This document shows, piece after piece, positions 40,656 to 49,025 of a DNA stretch of 55,029 bases. The notes under the pieces are model-generated. The model was given only the letters and a program-made list of their open reading frames with translations. It was not told the DNA's origin and ran no database searches. How positions within the stretch are numbered: position 1 is the first letter of the stretch; the number at the start of each line of letters is the position of its first letter. The stretch is from Lachnospiraceae bacterium (lineage in GTDB: Bacteria; Bacillota; Clostridia; Lachnospirales; Lachnospiraceae), in the NCBI GenBank assembly GCA_018384375.1, contig JAHAYJ010000120.1, positions 1 to 55,029 on the forward strand, written 5' to 3'. The position numbers and the translations under genes are program-made.

Positions 40656-42158
40656 ATGATACAGGATGATATCAGGCAGCTTACTGCCTATGGGATAAAG
40701 ACAGGGCTGATTTTGAAGGAAGATGAGATTTATATAATCAACAGACTTTTAGAGTTTTTTAGGCTGGATGAGCTCTCGGAGTCTACGGAGGATATGCCGG
40801 AAGAACCTGACCTGGAAATGATTTTACAGAGAATGCTGGATTATGCATACGAGAAAGGCATTTTAACGGAAAATAGTGTGGTATACAGGGATCTTTTTGA
40901 TACAAAAATCATGAGTGTACTGATGCCCCGTCCAAGTGAAGTGATAAGAACATTCCGGACATTTTATCAGGAGAGTCCCCGTAAGGCAACAGATTACTAT
41001 TACAAGCTGAGCTGTGATTCGGACTACATCAGACGGTATCGGATCAAAAAGGACAAAAAGTGGATTGCGCCTACAGAGTATGGAGATCTGGATATCACGA
41101 TCAATCTTTCCAAGCCGGAAAAGGATCCCAAGGCAATTGCGGCAGCTAAGAGTGCAAAGCAGGCAGGGTATCCGAAGTGCCTCCTCTGCAAAGAAAATGA
41201 AGGCTATGCAGGGCGGATAAATCACCCGGCAAGACAGAATCACAGAATTATTCCTGTTACGATTCAGGGGGATGAATGGGGATTCCAGTATTCTCCCTAT
41301 GTATATTATAATGAGCATTGCATTGTTTTTAACGGAAAGCATGTGCCCATGAAGATTGAGCATAATACCTTTTGCAAGCTGTTTGATTTTGTGAGACAGT
41401 TTCCGCACTACTTTGTAGGCTCCAATGCGGATCTTCCGATTGTAGGAGGTTCTATCTTAAGTCACGATCATTTCCAGGGTGGAAATTATGAATTTGCCAT
41501 GGCAAAGGCACCGATAGAACGGTGCTTTACGGTAAAAGGCTTTGAGGATGTAAAAGCAGGTATTGTCAAATGGCCTATGTCCGTTATTCGACTGTCTGCC
41601 GGAAATACAGAAAGAATTATTGAATTGGCAGATTTGATTCTGGATACCTGGAGAGGCTATACGGATGAGACAGCATTTATTTTCGCTGAAACAGATGGAG
41701 AGCCTCACAATACGATTACACCGATTGCCCGCAAGCGTGGTGAGAATTATGAACTGGATCTGGTGCTTCGAAATAACATCACCACCGATGAACATCCATT
41801 GGGCGTTTTTCATCCCCATGCAAATCTTCATCATATCAAGAAGGAAAATATTGGTCTGATTGAGGTCATGGGTCTTGCTGTGTTGCCTGCCCGCCTGAAG
41901 GGAGAAATGGAAGCTTTGAAGGCGTCAATTCTTTCAGGGGAAAATTTAAGAGAAAATGAAATACTGTCCAAGCATGCTGACTGGGTGGAGGAATTTACGC
42001 CCAGGTATGCGAAGATAGATGCATCCAATATTGAGGATATTATTCAGAAGGAAATCGGACTTGTATTCATGCAGGTACTCACCGATGCAGGTGTGTACAA
42101 AAGAGAGCCGGAGGGACAGCAGGCTTTTGACAGATTTCTGCAAAGTCTGAATAAATAG
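40656..42158 (+). CDS. galT: UDP-glucose-hexose-1-phosphate uridylyltransferase, Gram-positive type
   Basis: The 500-residue protein belongs to the long, Firmicutes-type GalT family (GalP_UDP_transf type 2), not the 350-residue HIT-type form. Conserved blocks include YPKCLLCKENEGYAGRINHP, HDHFQGGNYEFAMAKAPIE and GVFHPHANLHHIKKENIGLI. It exchanges UMP between UDP-glucose and galactose-1-phosphate in the Leloir pathway. GGGGGGAGC precedes the ATG. No galE is present in the window. Confidence 0.95.
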   Translation: MIQDDIRQLTAYGIKTGLILKEDEIYIINRLLEFFRLDELSESTEDMPEEPDLEMILQRMLDYAYEKGILTENSVVYRDLFDTKIMSVLMPRPSEVIRTFRTFYQESPRKATDYYYKLSCDSDYIRRYRIKKDKKWIAPTEYGDLDITINLSKPEKDPKAIAAAKSAKQAGYPKCLLCKENEGYAGRINHPARQNHRIIPVTIQGDEWGFQYSPYVYYNEHCIVFNGKHVPMKIEHNTFCKLFDFVRQFPHYFVGSNADLPIVGGSILSHDHFQGGNYEFAMAKAPIERCFTVKGFEDVKAGIVKWPMSVIRLSAGNTERIIELADLILDTWRGYTDETAFIFAETDGEPHNTITPIARKRGENYELDLVLRNNITTDEHPLGVFHPHANLHHIKKENIGLIEVMGLAVLPARLKGEMEALKASILSGENLRENEILSKHADWVEEFTPRYAKIDASNIEDIIQKEIGLVFMQVLTDAGVYKREPEGQQAFDRFLQSLNK

Positions 42159-42170
42159 AAAGGCAATAAA

Positions 42171-43949
42171 ATGCAGTTTTTACTGGTGGCTGTAAATGCC
42201 AAATATATTCATACAAACCCGGCGGTTTACAGCTTAAAGGCATATGCCGGGGAGAAACTTAAGCCCTATATTTCTCTGGCAGAATATACAATCAATAATC
42301 AGATGGATGAAATATTAGGAGACCTGTATAAAAGACATCCAGATGTAATTGGATTTTCCTGTTACATCTGGAATTTTAGTCTGATTCGGGAGCTGCTTCG
42401 TGAGCTTCCCAAGGTGCTTCCTGAAGCAGATATCTGGCTGGGAGGACCGGAGGTTTCTTTTGAATCGTCCGATCTTCTTAATCAATTTCCAATGGTAAAA
42501 GGAATCATCGTAGGAGAGGGTGAAGAAACCTTTCGGGATCTGCTGTCCTTTTATGTGGGAAATGGTAACCCGGAAGCTGGCAGCAGATATCATGATCTGA
42601 AGGATATTCCGGGGCTTGTGCTGCGAGAGGGAGCAACCTCTGTAAGAAATCTTCTGGATATCAATGATCTGCCATTTATCTATGAAAACTTGAAGGAACT
42701 GGAAAACAAGATCATATATTATGAATCCGGTAGAGGATGTCCTTATCGGTGCAGTTATTGTCTGTCATCTATAGACAAGAGAGTACGATTGCGGGATTTG
42801 GACAAGGTAAAAAGGGAATTGCAGTTTTTCTTGGACAACAGGGTACCGCAGGTTAAGCTGATTGACAGAACCTTTAACTGTAACCGCAGGCATGCTATGG
42901 AAATCTGGCAGTATATCAAGGAAAACGACAATGGTGTCACAAATTTTCATTTTGAAGTGGCAGCAGATATTCTGGACGATGAGGAACTGGCTATCTTAAA
43001 AAGCTTTAGACCCGGACTTGCCCAGCTGGAAATCGGTGTGCAGACAACAAACCCGGATACTCTGCGGGAAATCAATCGAAGCGCAGACATAAGCCGCATT
43101 GCCGCGGTAGTAGAGGAAATACAAAGCAACAGAAATATTCATGTACATCTTGACCTGATTGCAGGTCTTCCCTTTGAGGGGTATGAGAGCTTTCAGAAAT
43201 CCTTTTGTGATGTGTACGCCATGAAGCCGGAGCAGCTTCAGCTTGGTTTTCTGAAGGTGCTGAAGGGCACGGAAATATGGAAAAAGGCAGAGAAGTATAA
43301 AATCGTATATCAGGACAGGCCTCCCTATGAGGTACTGCATACCAGATGGCTTTCTTATGAAGAGATTCTGAAGCTGAAACAGGTGGAGGAGATGGTGGAG
43401 CTGTATTACAATTCCAATCAGTTCATGCATACACTGCCTGTACTTATGAAAGAATTTGCCACTTCTTTTTCCATGTTTGAGAAACTGGCAGAATATTATG
43501 GCGAAAAAGGATATTTTTTAAATTCGCCCGCAAGAAGCTATCGATACCAGATTTTGCTTGCATTTGCAGTGCAGACAGTACCGGATAAGGAAGCGCTTTT
43601 TAGAGAGCTTCTTACCTATGATTATTATTTGCGGGAAAACGCGAAAAGCAGACCTCCTTTCGCAGGGGAGCTTGCACCTTACAGAGATCAGATATGGGAT
43701 TTTTACCAAAGGGAAGAAAAGAAACCGGAGCTTCTTGCCGATTATCGTGGGTATCATGCCAGACAAACCATGAAAATGACACACATGGATGTTTTTTTCT
43801 ATCCGGTATGGAACAGTCGGGAAGCGACAGAAATGAAAAAATCAGACAAACCTTTCTTTGTTCTTTTTGATTATCAGAAGAGAGATGCATTGACAGGAGA
43901 GGCAAAAGCAGTCAGAGTTTACCCGGATGCCGGAAATGAAGCGCTTTAA
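42171..43949 (+). CDS. B12-binding-domain radical SAM protein with DUF4080
   Basis: The 592-residue protein has a B12-binding-like N-terminal domain (residues about 1-130, GFSCYIWNF and WLGGPEVSF), then a radical SAM core with the cluster ligands Cys190, Cys194 and Cys197 (GRGCPYRCSYC), and a C-terminal DUF4080-like region ending near DVFFYPVW. Such enzymes do radical chemistry on unknown, perhaps methylated or sulphur-containing, substrates. It sits 12 nt after galT, but a galactose role is not implied by the sequence. Confidence 0.9.
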   Translation: MQFLLVAVNAKYIHTNPAVYSLKAYAGEKLKPYISLAEYTINNQMDEILGDLYKRHPDVIGFSCYIWNFSLIRELLRELPKVLPEADIWLGGPEVSFESSDLLNQFPMVKGIIVGEGEETFRDLLSFYVGNGNPEAGSRYHDLKDIPGLVLREGATSVRNLLDINDLPFIYENLKELENKIIYYESGRGCPYRCSYCLSSIDKRVRLRDLDKVKRELQFFLDNRVPQVKLIDRTFNCNRRHAMEIWQYIKENDNGVTNFHFEVAADILDDEELAILKSFRPGLAQLEIGVQTTNPDTLREINRSADISRIAAVVEEIQSNRNIHVHLDLIAGLPFEGYESFQKSFCDVYAMKPEQLQLGFLKVLKGTEIWKKAEKYKIVYQDRPPYEVLHTRWLSYEEILKLKQVEEMVELYYNSNQFMHTLPVLMKEFATSFSMFEKLAEYYGEKGYFLNSPARSYRYQILLAFAVQTVPDKEALFRELLTYDYYLRENAKSRPPFAGELAPYRDQIWDFYQREEKKPELLADYRGYHARQTMKMTHMDVFFYPVWNSREATEMKKSDKPFFVLFDYQKRDALTGEAKAVRVYPDAGNEAL

Positions 43950-43987
43950 TCATAAAAACCGTGTGGGGAGCCATATATTGTAGAGAT

Positions 43988-44536
43988 ATGAGAAGCGCGG
44001 TAACACTAATGTCTTTTGTTTTATCCAATATTTCCAATATAATTATTCCGGTTATTATTTTTTATATCATAGCTTATGGCATTGCCAGCAAAACCAAGGT
44101 GTATGAGGATTTTGTCAATGGGGCAAAGGATGGCTTGAAAACTGTGGTTGGGATCATGCCCACACTGGTAGCTTTGATGACAGCGGTGGGGATTCTGCGT
44201 GCATCAGGGTTTCTCACTTTCCTGGGAAATCTGGTGCGTCCGCTCAGCGAGAAGCTGGGATTTCCGGCAGAACTGGTGCCATTAGCGTTTATTAAGATGT
44301 TTTCATCGTCTGCAGCAACCGGTCTGGTGCTGGATATTTTTAAGAACTATGGGACAGATTCCTATATCGGACTGGTGACCTCTATTATGATGAGCTGCAC
44401 GGAGACGATCTTTTATACAATGAGTGTCTACTTTTTGGCAGCAAAGGTTACAAAGACGAGATATACGCTGACAGGAGCACTTTTATCTACGTTGACGGGA
44501 ATTGCGGCAAGTGTTTTGCTTGCCGGAATAATGTAA
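43988..44536 (+). CDS. spmB: Spore maturation protein B-like
   Basis: The 182-residue membrane protein has four to five helices and the gate/nucleoside-recognition motifs of SpmB: LSNISNIIIPVIIF, VGIMPTLVALMTAVGILRAS, and FSSSAATGLVLDIFKNYGTD with IMMSCTETIFYT. In Bacillus SpmA and SpmB help dehydrate the spore core, and they normally occur together. Here no spmA precedes it; the upstream gene is a radical SAM protein. The start at 43988 is chosen because the longer GTG start (43961) has no ribosome site; the site here is weak too. Confidence 0.85.
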   Translation: MRSAVTLMSFVLSNISNIIIPVIIFYIIAYGIASKTKVYEDFVNGAKDGLKTVVGIMPTLVALMTAVGILRASGFLTFLGNLVRPLSEKLGFPAELVPLAFIKMFSSSAATGLVLDIFKNYGTDSYIGLVTSIMMSCTETIFYTMSVYFLAAKVTKTRYTLTGALLSTLTGIAASVLLAGIM

Positions 44537-44580
44537 AAGCAGCATAAAAGAAAAAAAGAATTTACGAAAAGGAGAAGGAG

Positions 44581-46521
44581 ATGGAAGCAGAAATCAAATG
44601 GCTGGATGACCCGGAGATATTTCAAGTTGGAAGAATCAATGCTCACAGTGACCATCGGTTCTTTGTAAATGATGAGGAGATGGGCAAGGGTAAAACCGTG
44701 CTGGAACAATCCTTAAATGGGGAATGGAAATTTTGTTACAGTGTATGTGCCAAGGAACGTCCGGCTGATTTTTATCAGGATGGATATCCGGATGAGAATT
44801 TTGATCGGATTATGGTCCCCGGACATATTGAACTTGCCGGTTATGACAAAATTCATTATATTAATACCATGTACCCATGGGAGGGTCATTATTACAGGCG
44901 TCCGGCATATACCTTGAATGGGCAGAAATGCTGGGCGGGAATGTTCAGTGAAGCGGCCTATAATCCGGTAGGTTCTTATGTGAAAGAATTCGACCTAAAC
45001 GAAGGGCTTCTTCACAGGAGGGTATTGATTTGCTTTGAGGGCGTGGAACAGGCAATGTATCTGTGGCTTAACGGAAGCTTTGTCGGGTATGCGGAGGACA
45101 GCTTTACCCCTTCTGAGTTTGATCTGACCCCTTTTCTCAAAGACAAAGGTAACCGGCTTGCTGTTGAGGTGCATAAAAGAAGTACTGCAGCATTTCTGGA
45201 GGATCAGGATTTCTTCCGTTTTTTTGGAATTTTCAGAAATGTAACCTTAATAGCAAAACCGGAAATCCATGTGGAGGATCTTTGGGCAAAGCCGGAGCTT
45301 TCAGAGGATGGAAAAGGCAGTCTTGCCGTAGACATGAAGCTTACCATGCCGGAGGGCACAACAGGCAGGGCAGAAATTTCGCTGACAGACAAGGGCGGAC
45401 AGATGCTTCTCTGTCATAATCTTCTGCTTCCGGGAGACAGAAAGCCCATGCCGGGGCAGGCAGAACAGAAATCCGGTTATCGTGAAATCAGTGGTGAGAT
45501 GGAGGCTGTCGACGTTGGTGAGGTAATACCCTGGGATCATCAAAATCCTTATTTATATTTGCTGCTTATTAAGCTGTATGATGAAACGGACAGACTGATA
45601 GAGACAGTTCCCTATCGGATTGGATTTCGCAGAATTGAGATAAAGGATAAGATCATTCTCCTGAATGGAAGACGTCTGATCATTAATGGTGTAAACCGTC
45701 ATGAGTGGAGTGCAGAAAGCGGCAGATGTATCGGCCTTGGAGAAATGAAAACGGACATGCAGTGCTTTTTGCGGAACAATATCAATGCAGTGCGTACCTG
45801 CCATTATCCTGATCAGATACCCTGGTATTATTTATGTGACGAGAATGGTATTTATATGATGTCTGAGACGAATCTGGAATCCCATGGCTCCTGGCAGAAA
45901 AAAGGAGCGGCTGAGCCTTCATGGAATGTGCCGGGTTCTCTTCCGCAGTGGAGGGCAGCAGTGCTTGACCGTGCAGAAAGCAATTTTGAATATTTTAAAA
46001 ATCATACGTCGGTTTTGTTCTGGTCGCTTGGAAATGAATCCTTTGTAGGGGATGATATTGAAGCAATGAATCAGTATTTTAAGGATAAAAAAGACGGAAG
46101 ACTGGTTCATTATGAAGGTGTATGCTGCAACAGGGCGTATGAGGACACGGTATCGGATGTGGAAAGCCGCATGTATGCAAAGCCCTGGGAAATAAAGGAA
46201 TATCTTGAGAACCATCCGAAGAAACCTTATCTTCTTTGTGAATATATGCATGATATGGGGAATTCTATTGGAGGAATGGGTTCCTATATCAAGCTTCTTG
46301 ATGAATTTGAAATGTATCATGGAGGCTTTATCTGGGACTATATTGACCAGGCTTTATGGGTTTGGGATGAGGTGACAGGAAAAAGGGTTTTGCACTATGG
46401 CGGAGACTTTGATGACAGACCTGCGGACTATGAGTTTTCAGGAAACGGGATCGTGTTTGCAGACAGAACGGAGAAACCGGCTATGCAGGAGGTGAAATAC
46501 TATTATGGCTTGCACAGATAA
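44581..46521 (+). CDS. lacL: Beta-galactosidase large subunit (LacL type, GH2)
   Basis: The 646-residue GH2 protein hydrolyses lactose to galactose and glucose. It has the sugar-binding domain (WKFCYSV, PGHIELAGYDKIHYIN), the immunoglobulin-like domain, and the TIM barrel with acid/base Glu486 (FWSLGNESF) and nucleophile Glu554 (YLLCEYMHDMGNS). It ends after ADRTEKPAMQEVKYYYGLHR, where full-length LacZ continues into domain 5. That domain is encoded by the next gene, which overlaps by 17 nt. AAGGAGAAGGAG precedes the ATG. Confidence 0.95.
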   Translation: MEAEIKWLDDPEIFQVGRINAHSDHRFFVNDEEMGKGKTVLEQSLNGEWKFCYSVCAKERPADFYQDGYPDENFDRIMVPGHIELAGYDKIHYINTMYPWEGHYYRRPAYTLNGQKCWAGMFSEAAYNPVGSYVKEFDLNEGLLHRRVLICFEGVEQAMYLWLNGSFVGYAEDSFTPSEFDLTPFLKDKGNRLAVEVHKRSTAAFLEDQDFFRFFGIFRNVTLIAKPEIHVEDLWAKPELSEDGKGSLAVDMKLTMPEGTTGRAEISLTDKGGQMLLCHNLLLPGDRKPMPGQAEQKSGYREISGEMEAVDVGEVIPWDHQNPYLYLLLIKLYDETDRLIETVPYRIGFRRIEIKDKIILLNGRRLIINGVNRHEWSAESGRCIGLGEMKTDMQCFLRNNINAVRTCHYPDQIPWYYLCDENGIYMMSETNLESHGSWQKKGAAEPSWNVPGSLPQWRAAVLDRAESNFEYFKNHTSVLFWSLGNESFVGDDIEAMNQYFKDKKDGRLVHYEGVCCNRAYEDTVSDVESRMYAKPWEIKEYLENHPKKPYLLCEYMHDMGNSIGGMGSYIKLLDEFEMYHGGFIWDYIDQALWVWDEVTGKRVLHYGGDFDDRPADYEFSGNGIVFADRTEKPAMQEVKYYYGLHR

Positions 46522-47488
46522 TCAAGGTATGCAAAATGGAAAGCTGCATGTGGTATATGGAGATGTGACGCTGGGAGTTCATGGAGAAAGAAACGGAAAA
46601 AGATTCAGCTATCTTTTTTCCTATGCAACAGGTGGCCCCGAGTCGATCTGTATTGATGGAAGAGAATGGCTGTATCGTTCGCCACGTCCTACCTTTTGGA
46701 GAGCCACAACGGACAATGACAGAGGAAATGGATTCCCGTTAAGAAGCGGCATGTGGCTTTCGGCAGATCTGTTCATCAAATGTACCGGAGTGCAGGTCCG
46801 GGCAAATGGAATAGAGCTTCCGCTTCCCTGTGCACCGGAAAATAACAGATACAGTGAGGATGAAAGGGCAGAAACCATTGAGGTAACCTACACGTATGAA
46901 ACCATTACGAGCCCCCAAACGGAGATTTTTGTTTCCTATCAGGTGAGTGGTGATGGAGAAATTCTGATAAAGGTACACTACTATGGAAAGAAAGAATTGC
47001 CGGAACTTCCCGCCTTTGGACTTCGCATGATCATGCCTACCTGTGCGGATAAATATGTTTATGAAGGATTGTCGGGAGAAACCTATCCTGACCGGAAGGC
47101 AGGGGGAGTGAAAGGCGTATATGAGGTGCAGGGGCTTCCTGTAACCCCTTATCTTGTTCCACAGGATTGTGGTGTTCACATGGATACGGAGTGGCTAAAG
47201 GTCTATCGAAGCACCGGACTTGACAACAGTCAGAAGGAAAAGAAGGAGACGGCGTTGCATTTCGAACTGAATGGGCTTGCTTTTTCGTGTCTGCCTTATA
47301 CAGCATGTGAATTGGAAAATGCGACACATATGGAGGAACTTCCGCCTGCAAGAAGAACTGTGCTCTGTATTTACGGAGCAGTACGCGGCGTGGGCGGTAT
47401 TGACAGCTGGGGATCGGATGTGGAGGAAGCTTATCATGTGAAAGGTGGGGATGATATCAGCTTTTCTTTTAGAATCTGTGTTTCCTAA
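46505..47488 (+). CDS. lacM: Beta-galactosidase small subunit (LacM type)
   Basis: The 327-residue protein is the Bgal_small_N domain that completes LacL: WLYRSPRPTFWRATTDNDRG at about residues 55-74, which builds part of the active site, and VHMDTEWLKVYRSTGLDNSQ. Its own AGGAGGTG lies 11 nt before the ATG, inside lacL, and the frames overlap by 17 nt. A dedicated ribosome site and an intact 5' end show a true two-subunit enzyme, not a frameshifted lacZ. Confidence 0.94.
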   Translation: MACTDNQGMQNGKLHVVYGDVTLGVHGERNGKRFSYLFSYATGGPESICIDGREWLYRSPRPTFWRATTDNDRGNGFPLRSGMWLSADLFIKCTGVQVRANGIELPLPCAPENNRYSEDERAETIEVTYTYETITSPQTEIFVSYQVSGDGEILIKVHYYGKKELPELPAFGLRMIMPTCADKYVYEGLSGETYPDRKAGGVKGVYEVQGLPVTPYLVPQDCGVHMDTEWLKVYRSTGLDNSQKEKKETALHFELNGLAFSCLPYTACELENATHMEELPPARRTVLCIYGAVRGVGGIDSWGSDVEEAYHVKGGDDISFSFRICVS

Positions 47489-47531
47489 TGTCTGCATGCC
47501 CTGGAAGTGCTTTTACAAAAACATGGAAAGG

Positions 47532-48479
47532 TCAGATCAACCCAAAAGTTTTTAACAGATAGAGCCAGAAAGTAATCGTAATGGAGCTTAAAAAGGTGGT
47601 TGCTACCACCACACTGGAGGTCAGAATTCCTTCATGCTTCATATTTTTGGCCATGATATAGCAGCTGACTGTAGTGGGAGCACCGAGCATAATCAGGATA
47701 GCGACCAGCTTGTCACTGCGAAAGCCCAGAAGAACAGCAAGTGGGAGAAAAATTGCGGGTTGAAGAATCAGCTTAATAAAGGAACAGACAAGCGTTGGCT
47801 TCATTTCGGCCAGCGCTTTTTTTCCTTCAAATCCGGCACCTAAGCCTATGAGAGCAAGAGGTGTGGCAAGAACGGCAATATTGGTAATGGTTTTGTTAAT
47901 GATAGCAGGGAACTCAAAGGGAAGAAACGAAGCCAGAATACCTGCAAGAATGGCAAGAATAATCGGATTCGTGACAATACCTTTCAGAGACTTTTTTAAT
48001 GCAACAGGACTTAAGCCCTGACTGTCGGGTCCGGTAAAGGAAAGAATAATGACGGCGGCTATATTATAAAGAGGAACAGTTCCTATAATCATAAGCGGAG
48101 CCATACCTGCATTCCCATAAATATTTTGAATGAAAGCAATGCCGAGAACAGCGGCACTGCCCCGATAGGAGGCCTGTACAAATTCTCCCACAAGGTCCTT
48201 TTTATGGTACACTTTATCTGCTATAATCCAGATAACAGCAATACAGAAAAGAGTGGTAAAGAAACAGAAGAGGACATAGCGTGTGTCCCATGCGGTAAGA
48301 AAGTCCGAGTCACTGATATCCTTAAACAGAAGTACAGGTAGAGTAACCTTAAAGTTAAAGGAATTCAAGGTCTTTGTGAAGGGCTCATCAATAACCTTCA
48401 GGTTTTTTAAAATATATCCAATCACCATGATCAGAAAGACGGGGATGGTTGCATTCAGGCTGAATATCAGATTTTCCAT
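47532..48479 (-). CDS. AEC-family (auxin efflux carrier-like) transporter
   Basis: The 315-residue membrane protein has ten hydrophobic helices in two inverted halves and AEC motifs such as MVIGYILKNLKVID, FNFKVTLPVLLF, GSAAVLGIAFIQNIYGNAG, and GAPTTVSCYIMAKN. In bacteria such carriers move organic acids (malate, malonate) or similar anions. Start 48479 has AAGAGGTG upstream; an earlier in-frame ATG adds 10 residues and lies beyond the ribosome site. It converges on lacM. Confidence 0.9.
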   Translation of the reverse strand: MENLIFSLNATIPVFLIMVIGYILKNLKVIDEPFTKTLNSFNFKVTLPVLLFKDISDSDFLTAWDTRYVLFCFFTTLFCIAVIWIIADKVYHKKDLVGEFVQASYRGSAAVLGIAFIQNIYGNAGMAPLMIIGTVPLYNIAAVIILSFTGPDSQGLSPVALKKSLKGIVTNPIILAILAGILASFLPFEFPAIINKTITNIAVLATPLALIGLGAGFEGKKALAEMKPTLVCSFIKLILQPAIFLPLAVLLGFRSDKLVAILIMLGAPTTVSCYIMAKNMKHEGILTSSVVVATTFLSSITITFWLYLLKTFGLI

Positions 48480-48569
48480 GGGGCACCTCTTAACAGATGT
48501 AATAATCAAAGAGTATAAAAGTGTTTGGCAGATTTGTCAATTGCAGATAGAAAGGGCAGAGTTATCAGA

Positions 48570-49025
48570 ATGGATATTAATTTAAATGGGAAAATGATAT
48601 TGGCAGGAGCAGCATTGCTGCTTGTGTTTGTGGGAATTGTGTGGAAGCTTCTTATAAGGAAGAGAAGGTCGTCTGATCTGTTTGAAGATATGGAGGGACA
48701 TGAATTTGAATACTTTTGTGCGGATATCCTAAAACAGAAGGGCTTTGTGGATGTGGAGGTAACCAGGGGCAGCGGTGATTACGGAATTGACATTTTGGCA
48801 GAGAAGGAAGGTGTGACTTACGCCATCCAATGTAAACGTTATGCTGCCCCTGTAGGAGTCAAGGCGATTCAGGAAGCATATGCGGGAAGGGACTATTATG
48901 ACCGTATGGTGGGAGCAGTCATGACAAACCAGTATTTTACCGCGCCAGCGGTGGAAGCAGCGAAAAAGCTTAAGATTTTGCTCTGGGATGGGGGATATAT
49001 AGAAAGCATGATGGAGGAACATTAG
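48570..49025 (+). CDS. Membrane-anchored Mrr-type restriction endonuclease-like protein
   Basis: The 151-residue protein has a membrane helix (residues about 8-26, MILAGAALLLVFVGIVWKLL) and a PD-(D/E)xK nuclease domain of the Mrr_cat type: GHEFEYFCADILKQKGF, RGSGDYGIDILAEKEG with the Asp, and YAIQCKRY with the Gln-x-Lys pair. All catalytic residues are present, so it may cut DNA, with the active site facing the cytoplasm. No methylase or partner gene is near. It overlaps the convergent DUF885 gene by 4 nt at the stop codons. Confidence 0.87.
   Translation: MDINLNGKMILAGAALLLVFVGIVWKLLIRKRRSSDLFEDMEGHEFEYFCADILKQKGFVDVEVTRGSGDYGIDILAEKEGVTYAIQCKRYAAPVGVKAIQEAYAGRDYYDRMVGAVMTNQYFTAPAVEAAKKLKILLWDGGYIESMMEEH

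Noticed and set aside
44581-47488. A lacZ gene broken by a frameshift
   Set aside because: The second part has its own AGGAGG site and start, and the split falls exactly at the known LacL/LacM boundary.
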